This document shows, in pieces, positions 1 to 8,251 of a stretch of 19,113 nt of DNA (its first letter is position 1; the number at the start of each line of letters is the position of its first letter). Origin of the DNA: an uncultured Lachnospiraceae bacterium (lineage in GTDB: Bacteria; Bacillota; Clostridia; Lachnospirales; Lachnospiraceae); NCBI GenBank assembly GCA_910577165.1, contig CAJTLX010000060.1, positions 1-19,113 of the forward strand. Reading direction: 5' to 3'. The position numbers and the translations under genes are program-made. The notes below the pieces were generated by a model. The model was not told where the DNA came from. It searched no databases and was given only the letters and a program-made list of their open reading frames with translations.

Positions 1-177
1 AATGTTTCCGTCCCCTATCGGGGTTCTTATTTCTCTAATTCGAAATCACCTCGAGAATGAAGGATGGGCATGTGTTTCCGTCCCCTATCGGGGTTCTTAT
101 TTCTCTAATACAATGCTTTTTTGGTTAAGTCATTTTTGAGCGTTTCCGTCCCCTATCGGGGTTCTTATTTCTCTAAT
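1..177 (-). CRISPR. CRISPR array, leader-proximal end (runs off left edge)
   Basis: Three identical 36-nt repeats lie at 4-39, 74-109 and 142-177, separated by unique spacers of 34 nt (40-73) and 32 nt (110-141). Bases 1-3 are the end of a further spacer. On the minus strand each repeat starts ATTAGAG, carries a CCCC-GATA-GGGG hairpin and ends with ACGGAAAC, so cleavage at the hairpin base would leave an 8-nt 5' handle as in type III and type I crRNAs. This sets the crRNA strand as minus, the same as the cas operon. The repeat at 142-177 is then leader-proximal, and the array continues beyond the left edge. All three repeats are identical, as expected at the young end of an array. Spacer targets cannot be judged by eye. 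Confidence 0.97.
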
Positions 178-314
178 CCTCCCCCGCTAAACCCGCTCCT
201 CAAGTGTCTTTCCTTGCGGTTTCGCGGGGGAAAATATATTTATTACATTTTAAACTTTAAATAATTTTCCTAAGTCTCTCCCAACCCCAGTATTTTCAAG
301 GCGCGTGCGAAATC
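178..314 (-). promoter_or_regulatory. CRISPR leader with GC-rich hairpin
   Basis: This is the interval between the csm5 stop codon and the first repeat. The half next to csm5 is AT-rich (about 231-280), as usual for a leader. The half next to the array holds an inverted repeat: 181-187 pairs with 224-230 (CCCCCGC/GCGGGGG), then after one mismatch 189-193 pairs with 218-222, with two more pairs beyond a bulge. No U-run follows on either strand, so it is not an obvious intrinsic terminator. I found no clean sigma-A promoter here. The array may be read from its own weak promoter or by read-through from csm5. Confidence 0.6.
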
Positions 315-1433
315 CTACTCCACACACTCCATTTTTTCAATCCGGCACAGTCCCATTTGATAATTTCTCCCCTGGTATTTTGTACATTTTAGCATATGTG
401 GGGACGCGCCATATTCTTTATCACGAAAATGTTTATGCTGCCTTGGCACATTCGTTTTCTCAAATATCTTCATCGCCGTCTCCAGTCCTTTTTCTTTTCC
501 AAGCAGAGGATAGAGTACCGTTTTTGAAACAAATCCGCATCCTCCCCCAAGAAAAACATCCCTTTCCCCCGGTTTACCCATCTCTGAAAACGCATCCTCA
601 AAATTCCTATTATAACTCCCAATAAAGTCCTTTACCTCCCCTAAAATTTCTTCCTTTGTAATTAAACATATCTGAGTATCCACTGTTATATTAAACCGAA
701 TGGTAATATTCGGTTTAATACATTCACGCAGAATCGGAATTTTCCGTTCTATCCCATTGGTATGCCAGTCAACTTTCTGACAGAGTACAAGATCATCCAC
801 AGACAACGGCTCACTGTCGCTGACCACAAACCCCTGCAAGATATCGTTTACTGCATCCCTTGGTTTTGTCCTCTCCCGCTGCAAGGTTCGAAATGCAACT
901 CCCTCAAGGTCATTCATCTCCCTCTTTAAATAAAATCTTCGGTTTTTCTTTATCTCCATATTCTCCAAAAAAATCTCTTTTTCCCGTCCATATTTCTTTG
1001 CTGAGCGCAGCATATCCGCTCCCAGAAAGATTGTCCGAAACATTCCCTTTAGCGAACTTCCCGGAATATACGGCTTTCCGTAAGGATCTTTGATACACTC
1101 CATCACCTGCAAGCGATTGCCGCCCTTTTCCAAAACTGCATCCCCGCAGTCCAGCTTATAATTGATGATCGGTTCAATTTCATTCATCCGGATATTTTGC
1201 CTTTTAAACCAATCCGTCAGACTTACCTGATTATATCCGAGCAGATAATCTTCAAACTGACTTCCCAATCCTCTTTTCCTCATTTCTGCATAGAGTTTTT
1301 GAATATCCGGAATCCCCACTTTGCTTCTGTTTAAAAAGATATATTCCTTTTTTCCGATCTCCCTGCCGCTGCCTACAAAAACCGGTGCTAATGTCCGCAT
1401 TGTCACCCGATAATATTTCAAATATTCTCTCAT
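315..1433 (-). CDS. csm5: Csm5, type III-A effector RAMP subunit
   Basis: Csm5 caps the 3' end of the crRNA in the Csm interference complex and is needed for crRNA maturation. The 372-residue protein has a RAMP (Cas7-like) start (residues 5-25, with APVFVGSGREIG), the glycine-rich motif GSSLKG at 125-130 followed by MFRT, and a second glycine cluster near the C-terminus (FLGGGCGF). Its length is typical for the family. The ATG overlaps the csm4 TGA by 4 nt (ATGA, 1430-1433), so the two are translationally coupled. It is the last cas gene before the leader and array, the usual csm5 place. Assignment rests on motifs plus position and is secure. Confidence 0.93.
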   Translation of the reverse strand: MREYLKYYRVTMRTLAPVFVGSGREIGKKEYIFLNRSKVGIPDIQKLYAEMRKRGLGSQFEDYLLGYNQVSLTDWFKRQNIRMNEIEPIINYKLDCGDAVLEKGGNRLQVMECIKDPYGKPYIPGSSLKGMFRTIFLGADMLRSAKKYGREKEIFLENMEIKKNRRFYLKREMNDLEGVAFRTLQRERTKPRDAVNDILQGFVVSDSEPLSVDDLVLCQKVDWHTNGIERKIPILRECIKPNITIRFNITVDTQICLITKEEILGEVKDFIGSYNRNFEDAFSEMGKPGERDVFLGGGCGFVSKTVLYPLLGKEKGLETAMKIFEKTNVPRQHKHFRDKEYGASPHMLKCTKYQGRNYQMGLCRIEKMECVE

Positions 1434-2359
1434 GCATCCACCCCCAGAAACATCGGCTTTGCGTAGCGGTATACCGGGTGATTCCCATATCCGTCCGCTA
1501 CATTATAGATATCCCCCCTGTATTTTCTGCTCACACACGCGCCCGACTTTAAGACATACAGATCTCTTTTCCTGCGCTGCATCTGTGCATAGTGGTCGGA
1601 ATCCACAAAGCCGCTTCTCCTGCACAAAATATACTCCGCATTCTTTAGGGCTTCCTCCATTTCCTCCTCTCCTGGAAGCGAAAGGGAGAGCGTCATATAT
1701 CTTTCTGACGGTTGTTTTAGTCTTTGTTTCAATTCCTCCGGCATATTTGCAGAACATATCTTAAATTTCCCCATTCCGGAGGTCTTTTTTCCTCCGATCC
1801 CAACAAATGAAAGGCTATCCAACAATTCTCCTAGCAACTCAAATTCATCCAATCCCTCATAGCCTACAATAAGATATAGCCCGTTCCCTTCTCTGTAATA
1901 ATAACTCCCCACGCGGTAAGGCTTTGTTTCCTCCTCCCCGCGCACGGATGCGGAAACTTTCATCTGAAAATCCCCCAGATCATTCATTTCTGCTGCCGCC
2001 TTCACATCATAAGTTCCGCGCAAGTAATTTCCAATTTCTTCCACTGGAATATACTTCAGCTTCTTGTATGCTTTCTTTATTTGGGAATCCCCGCGATGAT
2101 TATCCGCATTGATTCGCTTCATCGGCTTTGGAAGATAATAAGTTTCTCCCATATAAGGGAACGCGTCCGATATTAACAATTTGTCCTCCCTGCAATAGTT
2201 CAAAAATCGTCCCGCGATCTCCTCCCCAGTTTTCAATGCCTCCTGAAACAATGCCGAAAACAAAGTGTCCGCACAGAATATGTATTCCCCGTCTTCCAGG
2301 TTTCCCATTCCCAAATGAACTCCCCCGAAGAAATTTAACTTGTACATGACATAGTTCAT
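1430..2359 (-). CDS. csm4: Csm4, type III-A effector RAMP (Cas5-like) subunit
   Basis: Csm4 is the Cas5-group subunit that binds the 5' handle of the crRNA and contacts Cas10 at the base of the complex. The 309-residue protein shows the N-terminal RAMP strand with FFGGVHLGMG (10-19), the conserved patch DTLFSALFQEA around 31-41, and the glycine-rich loop GIGGKKTSGMGKF at 187-199, which is characteristic of Csm4. The start has SD AAAGGAG 6 nt upstream and lies 11 nt after the csm3 stop. The stop overlaps the csm5 start (ATGA). Length is usual for the family and no damage is seen. Confidence 0.94.
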   Translation of the reverse strand: MNYVMYKLNFFGGVHLGMGNLEDGEYIFCADTLFSALFQEALKTGEEIAGRFLNYCREDKLLISDAFPYMGETYYLPKPMKRINADNHRGDSQIKKAYKKLKYIPVEEIGNYLRGTYDVKAAAEMNDLGDFQMKVSASVRGEEETKPYRVGSYYYREGNGLYLIVGYEGLDEFELLGELLDSLSFVGIGGKKTSGMGKFKICSANMPEELKQRLKQPSERYMTLSLSLPGEEEMEEALKNAEYILCRRSGFVDSDHYAQMQRRKRDLYVLKSGACVSRKYRGDIYNVADGYGNHPVYRYAKPMFLGVDA

Positions 2360-2370
2360 TTTTTACTCCT

Positions 2371-3048
2371 TTAACATTTCACTGCATCCCTCAATACATC
2401 ATTGCAAGCATCCATAATCTGATCATCCACATCACCGACCACAACATCCGAAATCATATCATGAAACAAAATTTTTCCATAACCTCTGGAGCCATTCCCT
2501 CCGAGATAGTCATACTGAAGCAGGCGAAACCCTTCCGCCAAAATCTTAAAATCCGCCAAAATCTCATCCTCATTTTCCACTTCATACAAAAGATCCAGCC
2601 CGAAAATAGACCCCCTTATTGCCCGCTCAATCTGGCGCGGATTTGCAACCGCAGTCGCCCGATTAATTGTATTTTCAAATTTTACCTCGGTTAATGTCTG
2701 CAAGCCAAGTGAGCGCAGCTCGCTCTCATTTGCAAGAAACATATCGGAAAATAATACTCTGCTTCTTTTTACTTTTCCATCCTTATCCGCCTTAGCGCAG
2801 CCAAAGAGCCGACGCAGGCACGCTGCATCCTCATCCGGTTTTGCTGCCATCGTTTCATTGTACTGCCTTGCAAGCAAAGTGCGCATTTTTCCCTTTAGGG
2901 AGCTGCCCGGAATCATTGGCAGTCCCGTCCTCACATCCTTAATTACTGTGGAATCCACCGCGCCGATCGCCGCGTATGCGGAGGAACCTCCAATATGCAT
3001 ACCGGTCTTTACCTCTATTGTCCCCGTAATCTGAATTTTTGCGTACAT
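2371..3048 (-). CDS. csm3: Csm3, crRNA backbone subunit and target-RNA nuclease
   Basis: Csm3 (Cas7 group) forms the helical backbone along the crRNA and cuts bound target RNA every 6 nt. I start it at the ATG at 3046-3048, which has SD AAAGGG about 7 nt upstream. The frame also permits a GTG at 3069, adding 7 residues without a good SD. The resulting protein is 225 residues. It carries MHIGGSS near 17-23, the catalytic Asp as D32 in the AIGAVDS context (equivalent to D33 of well-studied Csm3), and GSSLKGKMRT at 48-57. A GSRGYGK motif sits near the C-terminus. Gaps are 22 nt to csm2 and 11 nt to csm4. The catalytic Asp is intact, so RNA cleavage should be functional. Confidence 0.95.
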   Translation of the reverse strand: MYAKIQITGTIEVKTGMHIGGSSAYAAIGAVDSTVIKDVRTGLPMIPGSSLKGKMRTLLARQYNETMAAKPDEDAACLRRLFGCAKADKDGKVKRSRVLFSDMFLANESELRSLGLQTLTEVKFENTINRATAVANPRQIERAIRGSIFGLDLLYEVENEDEILADFKILAEGFRLLQYDYLGGNGSRGYGKILFHDMISDVVVGDVDDQIMDACNDVLRDAVKC

Positions 3049-3070
3049 ATTTTTTCCCTTTCTATCCACT

Positions 3071-3544
3071 CTAATTATCCTTGCCGCCGTGATATCTGTG
3101 AAATGCCACCAGTGCCTCCATATATCGGTTAAACAAAATATAATTTTCCCTGCTCCCCTTAATATTTTTCAACACTCCCATAAGATTCGCCTCCTCAATC
3201 ATGGTTTTTACCCCATCATTGCGACCGGCTTCATAGAAAAAACGCACCTTCATATATTCAATTCGCGACTTGATTTCCTCGGTAAGTGCATCGCTGTTTT
3301 GATGCATTATAGTATTGTAAATATCCGCTGCCATCGCCAGGAGATTTCTTAGCTGAGTAGTAGTTATCTCCGCATTTTTTTCCCCTCTATCTTTCATTTT
3401 CTTCATTTCAAGAATAACATTTTCCGCTTCCTCAACATAATTATCTTTATTGATCTCTCTTACTATTTTCTTTTGCGTAGTTGCGGGTCTGCCGTATTCC
3501 CCCTGTCTTCTCTGTCCGGTATAATTTTGCTCATTATTCCTCAT
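3071..3544 (-). CDS. csm2: Csm2, small subunit of the Csm complex
   Basis: Csm2 is the all-helical small subunit (Cas11 role) that lines the target-RNA channel. The protein has 157 residues with a charged, probably disordered N-terminus (about 1-30). A helical core follows, with ITTTQLRNLL and an IYNTI segment around 60-80, then the C-terminal signature RYMEALVAFHRYHGG at about 140-154. The N-terminal tail makes it slightly longer than many Csm2 proteins. The ATG at 3542-3544 lies inside the end of cas10 (11-nt overlap), with SD AGGAGG 9 nt upstream in the cas10 coding sequence. A second ATG 5 nt upstream is out of frame. Confidence 0.94.
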   Translation of the reverse strand: MRNNEQNYTGQRRQGEYGRPATTQKKIVREINKDNYVEEAENVILEMKKMKDRGEKNAEITTTQLRNLLAMAADIYNTIMHQNSDALTEEIKSRIEYMKVRFFYEAGRNDGVKTMIEEANLMGVLKNIKGSRENYILFNRYMEALVAFHRYHGGKDN

Positions 3545-5930
3545 TGCATGAATCCTCCTCTCCTCTTGTCAGATAGACATACAAATAGATCGCCGTGATC
3601 AATTGCCTTGAATCCTCCTCGTTCCCCGCCCACTGATACATCCTAGAAGAAAATTTTCGGTAAGCTTCTTTTTCTTCCTTTTTTGCCTCCTGTCCCGGTT
3701 CTAAGCGGGACAAAATATATACATATCTTGCAAAATTGATTTTTTCTTTCCGGTTTCGAAGCAGTTCCAAAAGATTATAAAGAAAATTTTTTCCTCTCTC
3801 TTCTGAGGATTGGAAGAAATTGTAAATTACTTTATATTTTTCTTCTAAAACCTGATTTTCAAAATCTTTCCACGAATATGTCCCCTTCTTCGCTTCGCCC
3901 GCTACCACCATTTTCTTTTCTTTTCTTTTTCTCTCCCATTGTTTTTGTCCTGCCTCAAACAGAGTGATTGCATTTTTCCCCGGCACTTTTTTTGCCGCGT
4001 CCTCCAGTTCTTCTACTTCCCTTGCCGCCGCGCTTACTGGATAGCTGTCCTCATAAATTCCAATCCCCGCTGACAAAGACAGGATGCCCTGCGTATATTT
4101 TTCAAATGCCCGCCGGATATCCACCGCAAGTTCCACTACTTCATTCCAGGCACCCACAATAAATAAATCATCGCCGCCGGAATAACAAATGCTGACATTG
4201 CGCGGATGCTTTGGTTTTTCATTGATTGAATATCCCCCCTGCATTAAAATCCGGTTAAGATGCAGCTTAAAAAACAAGGAGAGTTGTCTTGAGAGCGTTG
4301 CTGTCCGCGACAGAGTTACATAGCGATTATCATTTTCCAGATTCTCAAACCCAGATACAAAAGCTTGTCCCAGATTATCAACATCCGCCCGCAAAATCGC
4401 GATCCGGTTAATTCCCTCCGCTTCCCTCGCGTATTCCTCAAAAGTCTTTCCTGATGTATAATCCCCGATCCAGAGTTTTGTCGCAATCTGTTTTCCGGTA
4501 AATATTTCATTTTTGCTGTAGGCTCGAACAAAATAGTTGTCCTGCTGCATTTTCTTTTTTAGCGATTCCCCACTATCTGCCACAAGAAAATACCCACCGG
4601 GAAGCGGCAGTGCATCTTTTCTTTGCTCGCAGATTACAGTAAAGAAATCATCGTACAAAATATTTTTTGAAAAATTTTCGATCGCCCGACAAACCGGGCA
4701 GATCTCCTCCTCTCCAGCCTTTATTATTCTTTTACATACCGTGCATTCCCTGACATAATCCTTATATGTCCTTTTATTCAACGCAAGAATATCCCCCGCG
4801 GTATAGCGATGACTTTTTCTTTTTGAGATTATCTCGGTCATCTGCCGGAAAATTTCAGAATAACTTCCCATCGGTTCATTTTTCAGGTTATCCGCGCTGC
4901 ACGGCGCATATCCCCAGGCAACATACAGAGAAATCTGAAAATTTTCCATCAGCCAGCGATTTACTCCCTCCATATAGGAATCCGCTGCCTCCTTCGCCCT
5001 TTTGATATTTGGCATCAAGATATAGCAATGTCCGCCGCCGGAATAAATTAAATTTGCTCTTGATAAATGTAATTTTTCGAGAAGGCTGTCAATCATATGC
5101 TCCATCATAATTTCCAGATAAAAGGAGCGGGCACGCAGCGTTTTTAAAGCATTTTTGCTTGCGATCGTATAGATAAAATCCTGTATTCCGGATACATCCA
5201 TGGAGTACAGACAAAAAACCTTTCTCTCATAAAATTCTCTGCTTTTTTTAAAGAGCAGTTCGCAGTAGTCATTCTCTTTATTTTCCTCTAAAAATTCCAG
5301 AATACAACTGGCCACTGCCGCTGTAAGTTTGAGATGGTCAAACAGCGAGATATCCGCTAATTCCCCTTTTGCCGTGGAGGATGGCACATAACTTAAATTT
5401 GCCTCCAGTACTTCCAGCAAGGATTTTACATACTCCTGGTTTCGCCACTCCAATCCCTTTAAATTACCGACTAGATTTGCCTTTACCTTTATGTAAAAAT
5501 GCTCGTCAAATTTTTTCTTTTCCTCGGTTGGATAATTGACTCCCTCTTTTGGATCTAACATTTTCGGGTGATAATAAAATCTTTGATGATTACGGTTCAG
5601 TATATTAAATACCGTTTCCAATGGCGCGGAGATCTCAAATCCGCTATCCTCCGCCTCCCTCTGTCTTCTGTCCGCAGCAGATGCAATATTATCCGCAATA
5701 TAGGTAATATATGCCAGAGAATCTTTCTCTATTTTCGCGCACTTTAACGCATCCGCATGGTGGTATCTGACTGCGTCAAGAATTCCTGGAATCTCGATTC
5801 CCACCTCATTTTTAAGAAAGTCATAACCGCTCTTACTGTGTTTTCTTGCATCCTCACCCGTCCGATAGATCACCTTTCCTACATCGTGCAATAGACTCCC
5901 CATTATCGTATCAATTTGTTTGTCGGTCAT
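3534..5930 (-). CDS. cas10: Cas10/Csm1, type III-A signature subunit (HD nuclease and cyclase)
   Basis: The 798-residue Cas10 normally cuts ssDNA near the transcript through its HD domain and makes cyclic oligoadenylates through its Palm2 domain when target RNA binds. The HD domain is at the N-terminus (H15-D16, with YHH at 56-58 and D80). A degenerate first palm motif (SGGGHCYI) is near 297-304. A four-Cys zinc site is at C396, C399, C411 and C414. Palm2 has D516/D518 (LRADVDNLG) and an intact GGDD at 585-588. A helical domain 4 fills about 690-798. Both catalytic centres look intact, so both ssDNase and cOA signalling are predicted. The start overlaps the cas6 stop (ATGA) with SD AAAGGAGG 7 nt upstream. 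Confidence 0.97.
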   Translation of the reverse strand: MTDKQIDTIMGSLLHDVGKVIYRTGEDARKHSKSGYDFLKNEVGIEIPGILDAVRYHHADALKCAKIEKDSLAYITYIADNIASAADRRQREAEDSGFEISAPLETVFNILNRNHQRFYYHPKMLDPKEGVNYPTEEKKKFDEHFYIKVKANLVGNLKGLEWRNQEYVKSLLEVLEANLSYVPSSTAKGELADISLFDHLKLTAAVASCILEFLEENKENDYCELLFKKSREFYERKVFCLYSMDVSGIQDFIYTIASKNALKTLRARSFYLEIMMEHMIDSLLEKLHLSRANLIYSGGGHCYILMPNIKRAKEAADSYMEGVNRWLMENFQISLYVAWGYAPCSADNLKNEPMGSYSEIFRQMTEIISKRKSHRYTAGDILALNKRTYKDYVRECTVCKRIIKAGEEEICPVCRAIENFSKNILYDDFFTVICEQRKDALPLPGGYFLVADSGESLKKKMQQDNYFVRAYSKNEIFTGKQIATKLWIGDYTSGKTFEEYAREAEGINRIAILRADVDNLGQAFVSGFENLENDNRYVTLSRTATLSRQLSLFFKLHLNRILMQGGYSINEKPKHPRNVSICYSGGDDLFIVGAWNEVVELAVDIRRAFEKYTQGILSLSAGIGIYEDSYPVSAAAREVEELEDAAKKVPGKNAITLFEAGQKQWERKRKEKKMVVAGEAKKGTYSWKDFENQVLEEKYKVIYNFFQSSEERGKNFLYNLLELLRNRKEKINFARYVYILSRLEPGQEAKKEEKEAYRKFSSRMYQWAGNEEDSRQLITAIYLYVYLTRGEEDSCNEE

Positions 5931-6670
5931 TTTTTCGCCTCCTTTAGCTGCAATGCCCCCATTCCGATCGCGCTCTTAATTCCCACTCCTGAATATTCCC
6001 CGAATCTTGTTAAGAGTCTGGCATATTTCGCCATGGTTGCCGTCCCTGCTATCTTAATTTTTATCTCCCCCTTAAAAGCGGGAATTCGCACTCCCTCCAG
6101 CAAAAAAAAGGTGCTTCTTAACTTGTACTGTACAATACTGCTGCTCTCGGTCAGGCTCGCTAATGTTTCTTCGTCACACATATTAAGATCCTCTGAAGCC
6201 GCACTGTATTTATTCATCAAACTCTGATAGATATATCTCGCTTCCGGAATAATAATATATCGCCCATCGCTCTTAAATGAAGTGGGAGTTAAAAATTCAA
6301 GAGAAAGATAGCGATCATAGGTATCGGAATAAAACTCATCTAAAAGTTCCTGCTTACGGACGGTTTTTAACTCTTTTCCCATAATCTTAATATGCATTTC
6401 TTTTTTCTCAATACAAAACTCTGATAATTTTCCATCGAGCAGAGGAGTGATAATCTCTTGATATGCTTCCTTTGTAAATGTATTAACCACCCATTCTTTC
6501 TGTTCCCCGCCCACAATATACTGGCTGTAGGGTTTTAATCCCTGCTCATGCAATTTTTCTGCATAGGCACTATCGATCTGTTCCATCATAACCCCCTGCA
6601 TATTGGATGACTGATAACAGCCAAAATCTTCCTTATCCACCTGCAATTTCATCCGCAGTTTTGCTAACAT
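5927..6670 (-). CDS. cas6: Cas6, CRISPR repeat endoribonuclease
   Basis: Cas6 cuts the precursor crRNA in each repeat, leaving the 8-nt 5' handle and 2',3'-cyclic phosphate/5'-OH ends by metal-free chemistry. The 247-residue length is typical. It shows the N-terminal ferredoxin-like strand, a candidate catalytic His at H41 (KLHEQGLKPYSQY), and the C-terminal glycine-rich loop GEYSGVGIKSAIGMGA at 224-239 that defines the family. It is the first gene of the operon, with its own promoter upstream (6706-6734), and SD GGAGGAGG just before the ATG. Its stop overlaps the cas10 start. The repeat hairpin at the array fits its expected cut site. Confidence 0.94.
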   Translation of the reverse strand: MLAKLRMKLQVDKEDFGCYQSSNMQGVMMEQIDSAYAEKLHEQGLKPYSQYIVGGEQKEWVVNTFTKEAYQEIITPLLDGKLSEFCIEKKEMHIKIMGKELKTVRKQELLDEFYSDTYDRYLSLEFLTPTSFKSDGRYIIIPEARYIYQSLMNKYSAASEDLNMCDEETLASLTESSSIVQYKLRSTFFLLEGVRIPAFKGEIKIKIAGTATMAKYARLLTRFGEYSGVGIKSAIGMGALQLKEAKK

Positions 6671-6705
6671 TTTTCCTCCTCCTTAACTCCCATTCAGTTC
6701 TTCTA

Positions 6706-6734
6706 ATTTTACCAATTTATTCCCGAAATTTCAA
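6706..6734 (-). promoter_or_regulatory. sigma-A promoter of the cas6-csm operon
   Basis: On the minus strand there is a -35 TTGAAA (6729-6734), exactly 17 nt, then a -10 TAAAAT (6706-6711) preceded by TGG (extended -10). The predicted start is about 30 nt upstream of the cas6 ATG. It separates cas operon transcription from rtcB. Confidence 0.75.
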
Positions 6735-6790
6735 GTTAATTTGCTAAAAAATCGCAAAAAAACTAATATTTCGATTTGTTTCTCCAAATG

Positions 6791-6828
6791 GTACAGTTTA
6801 CTTCACTTCAAAGTGAAATAAACTGTAC
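6791..6828. repeat. 17-bp inverted repeat between rtcB and cas6
   Basis: Arms 6791-6807 and 6812-6828 (GTACAGTTTA...TAAACTGTAC outer parts) pair with one C/T mismatch around a 4-nt loop. It lies 25 nt after the rtcB stop and about 57 nt upstream of the cas6 -35 box. No T-run follows on the minus strand, so it is a poor intrinsic terminator. It could still stabilise the rtcB mRNA end, or be a dyad operator for a regulator of the cas promoter. Confidence 0.7.
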
Positions 6829-6852
6829 TTCCATCCCCCCGCTGCTTAGGGA

Positions 6853-8055
6853 TTACTCTGCCGCCTTAAAATTATATACTGGCTTCACTCTCTCTACAAT
6901 CTCCACTGTCGGCTCAATCTGTGCCACAATCTCTTCCATACTCTTGTAAGCCATTGGCGATTCATCCAAAGTATCCGGCACAACACAGCTTGTATAGATT
7001 CCCTCCATCTGCGCCCGGTACTCCTCCATCGAAAGCGAATTAAATGCTTTCTTCCGGCTCATCAGCCGTCCCGCTCCATGTGGCGCAGAATAATTCCACT
7101 CCTCATTGCCTTTCCCCACGCAAATCAGGCTTCCATCCCGCATATTGATCGGAATTAAAAGTTTCTCACCCGTCTTTGCTGACACGGAACCCTTTCTTAA
7201 AATCATTGCATCCGTATCAATATAATTGTGGATTGTTGTAAATTCTTCAACCCGCTCAAAGCCCATTCCGGAAACAATAACATCCATCATGGCTCTGCGG
7301 TTAAGTACTGCAAACTGCTGAATAATACGCATATCATGAATGTAATCTTCAAATAATTTTCCTTCCACATAAACCAGATCCTCCGGAATATCAATTTTAT
7401 GCTCTTTTTTCATCGCCTGTACCGACGATTCAATTTCCTGAAAACGCCCCTCTTTTTTTAATCTTGCAATCAGCTCCGCAATCTGATGGTGCGCACCACC
7501 CCACAATGCCTGCCGCCCCTGTTTTTGATAGTACTCGGCAACTTCAACCCCAAGATGACGACTGCCGGAATGGACAACCAGGTACAATTCCCCTTTTTCG
7601 TTTCGGTCAGCCTCGATAAAATGATTGCCGCCGCCCAATGTTCCGATACTTAACCTTGCGCGCTCCAGGTGAACAAAATCCGCGCATCGCAGTGCATTCA
7701 GATCAATTTCCTTATTTAGTGTATGCGCTTCCTCTCTCACTTCACGCCCGCATGGAATCTTTTCATGAATCAGCGCGTCCAATTTTTCAAAGTCAATTGC
7801 ACGCTGTGCAATTTTTACCGTTTCCATCCCGCAGCCAATATCCACGCCGACCATGCCCGGAACCAGCTTATCCCGAATAGTCATTGTCGTCCCAATGGTA
7901 CATCCCTTCCCTGCGTGAACATCTGGCATAATGCGGATTTTGCAGCCGGAAAACGCCTCCTGATTGCAGACCGCGCGAATTTGCTCCCTTGCCTGTTCCT
8001 CCAGTTCTGTGCAATAACACAATGCCTCATTATACTTTCCCTGTATGGTAATCAT
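6853..8055 (-). CDS. rtcB: RtcB, 3'-phosphate RNA ligase
   Basis: RtcB joins RNA 2',3'-cyclic phosphate or 3'-phosphate ends to 5'-OH ends using GTP and Mn2+, repairing tRNAs and other RNAs cut by ribotoxins. The 400-residue length matches bacterial RtcB. Visible motifs are MPDVHAGKG (43-51), VGVDIGCGM with metal ligands D72 and C75, GGGNHF with H145, VVHSGSRH with H162, H276, and the guanylylated histidine in APHGAGR as H326. All key residues are present. The ATG has SD GGAG 6 nt upstream. It follows two WYL-domain genes after a 196-nt gap and precedes the type III-A operon on the same strand. No rtcA or archease gene is in the window. Confidence 0.96.
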   Translation of the reverse strand: MITIQGKYNEALCYCTELEEQAREQIRAVCNQEAFSGCKIRIMPDVHAGKGCTIGTTMTIRDKLVPGMVGVDIGCGMETVKIAQRAIDFEKLDALIHEKIPCGREVREEAHTLNKEIDLNALRCADFVHLERARLSIGTLGGGNHFIEADRNEKGELYLVVHSGSRHLGVEVAEYYQKQGRQALWGGAHHQIAELIARLKKEGRFQEIESSVQAMKKEHKIDIPEDLVYVEGKLFEDYIHDMRIIQQFAVLNRRAMMDVIVSGMGFERVEEFTTIHNYIDTDAMILRKGSVSAKTGEKLLIPINMRDGSLICVGKGNEEWNYSAPHGAGRLMSRKKAFNSLSMEEYRAQMEGIYTSCVVPDTLDESPMAYKSMEEIVAQIEPTVEIVERVKPVYNFKAAE

Positions 8056-8130
8056 CCGCTTCTCCTCTCCGGGATTTTATGTTTTCCTTCTAATCCCCAT
8101 ATCCGCACCATAAATTTTCTTATTATCCCG

Positions 8131-8162
8131 CAAATTATTGCCCCTTACTCTGCAATAATTTG
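8131..8162. repeat. perfect 11-bp inverted repeat upstream of rtcB
   Basis: Arms CAAATTATTGC (8131-8141) and GCAATAATTTG (8152-8162) are perfect complements around a 10-nt loop. They lie in the 196-nt interval between the second WYL gene and rtcB, about 76 nt before the rtcB ATG. An extended -10-like TGATAAAAT (minus strand, 8207-8215) lies further upstream but has no good -35 box. The dyad could be an operator for the neighbouring WYL proteins or a 5'-UTR hairpin. A second, AT-only inverted repeat (8232-8240/8248-8256) overlaps the upstream stop codon and is less informative. Confidence 0.6.
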
Positions 8163-8251
8163 GGGACTTTGCCTGTCTTGTAATAATAGATTATCAGAGA
8201 GAAAGGATTTTATCACGGAAAAAAAGTTGCGAATAAAAATTTAGAATATTT

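Noticed and set aside
181..230. Hairpin near the array as an intrinsic terminator
   Set aside because: No U-run follows the stem on either strand, so it was kept as a leader structure of unknown role.
305..625. Plus-strand reading frame of 106 codons opposite csm5
   Set aside because: It lies wholly antisense to the conserved csm5 3' end, has no ribosome binding site and reads as low-complexity Ser/Pro/Phe sequence; a shadow frame.
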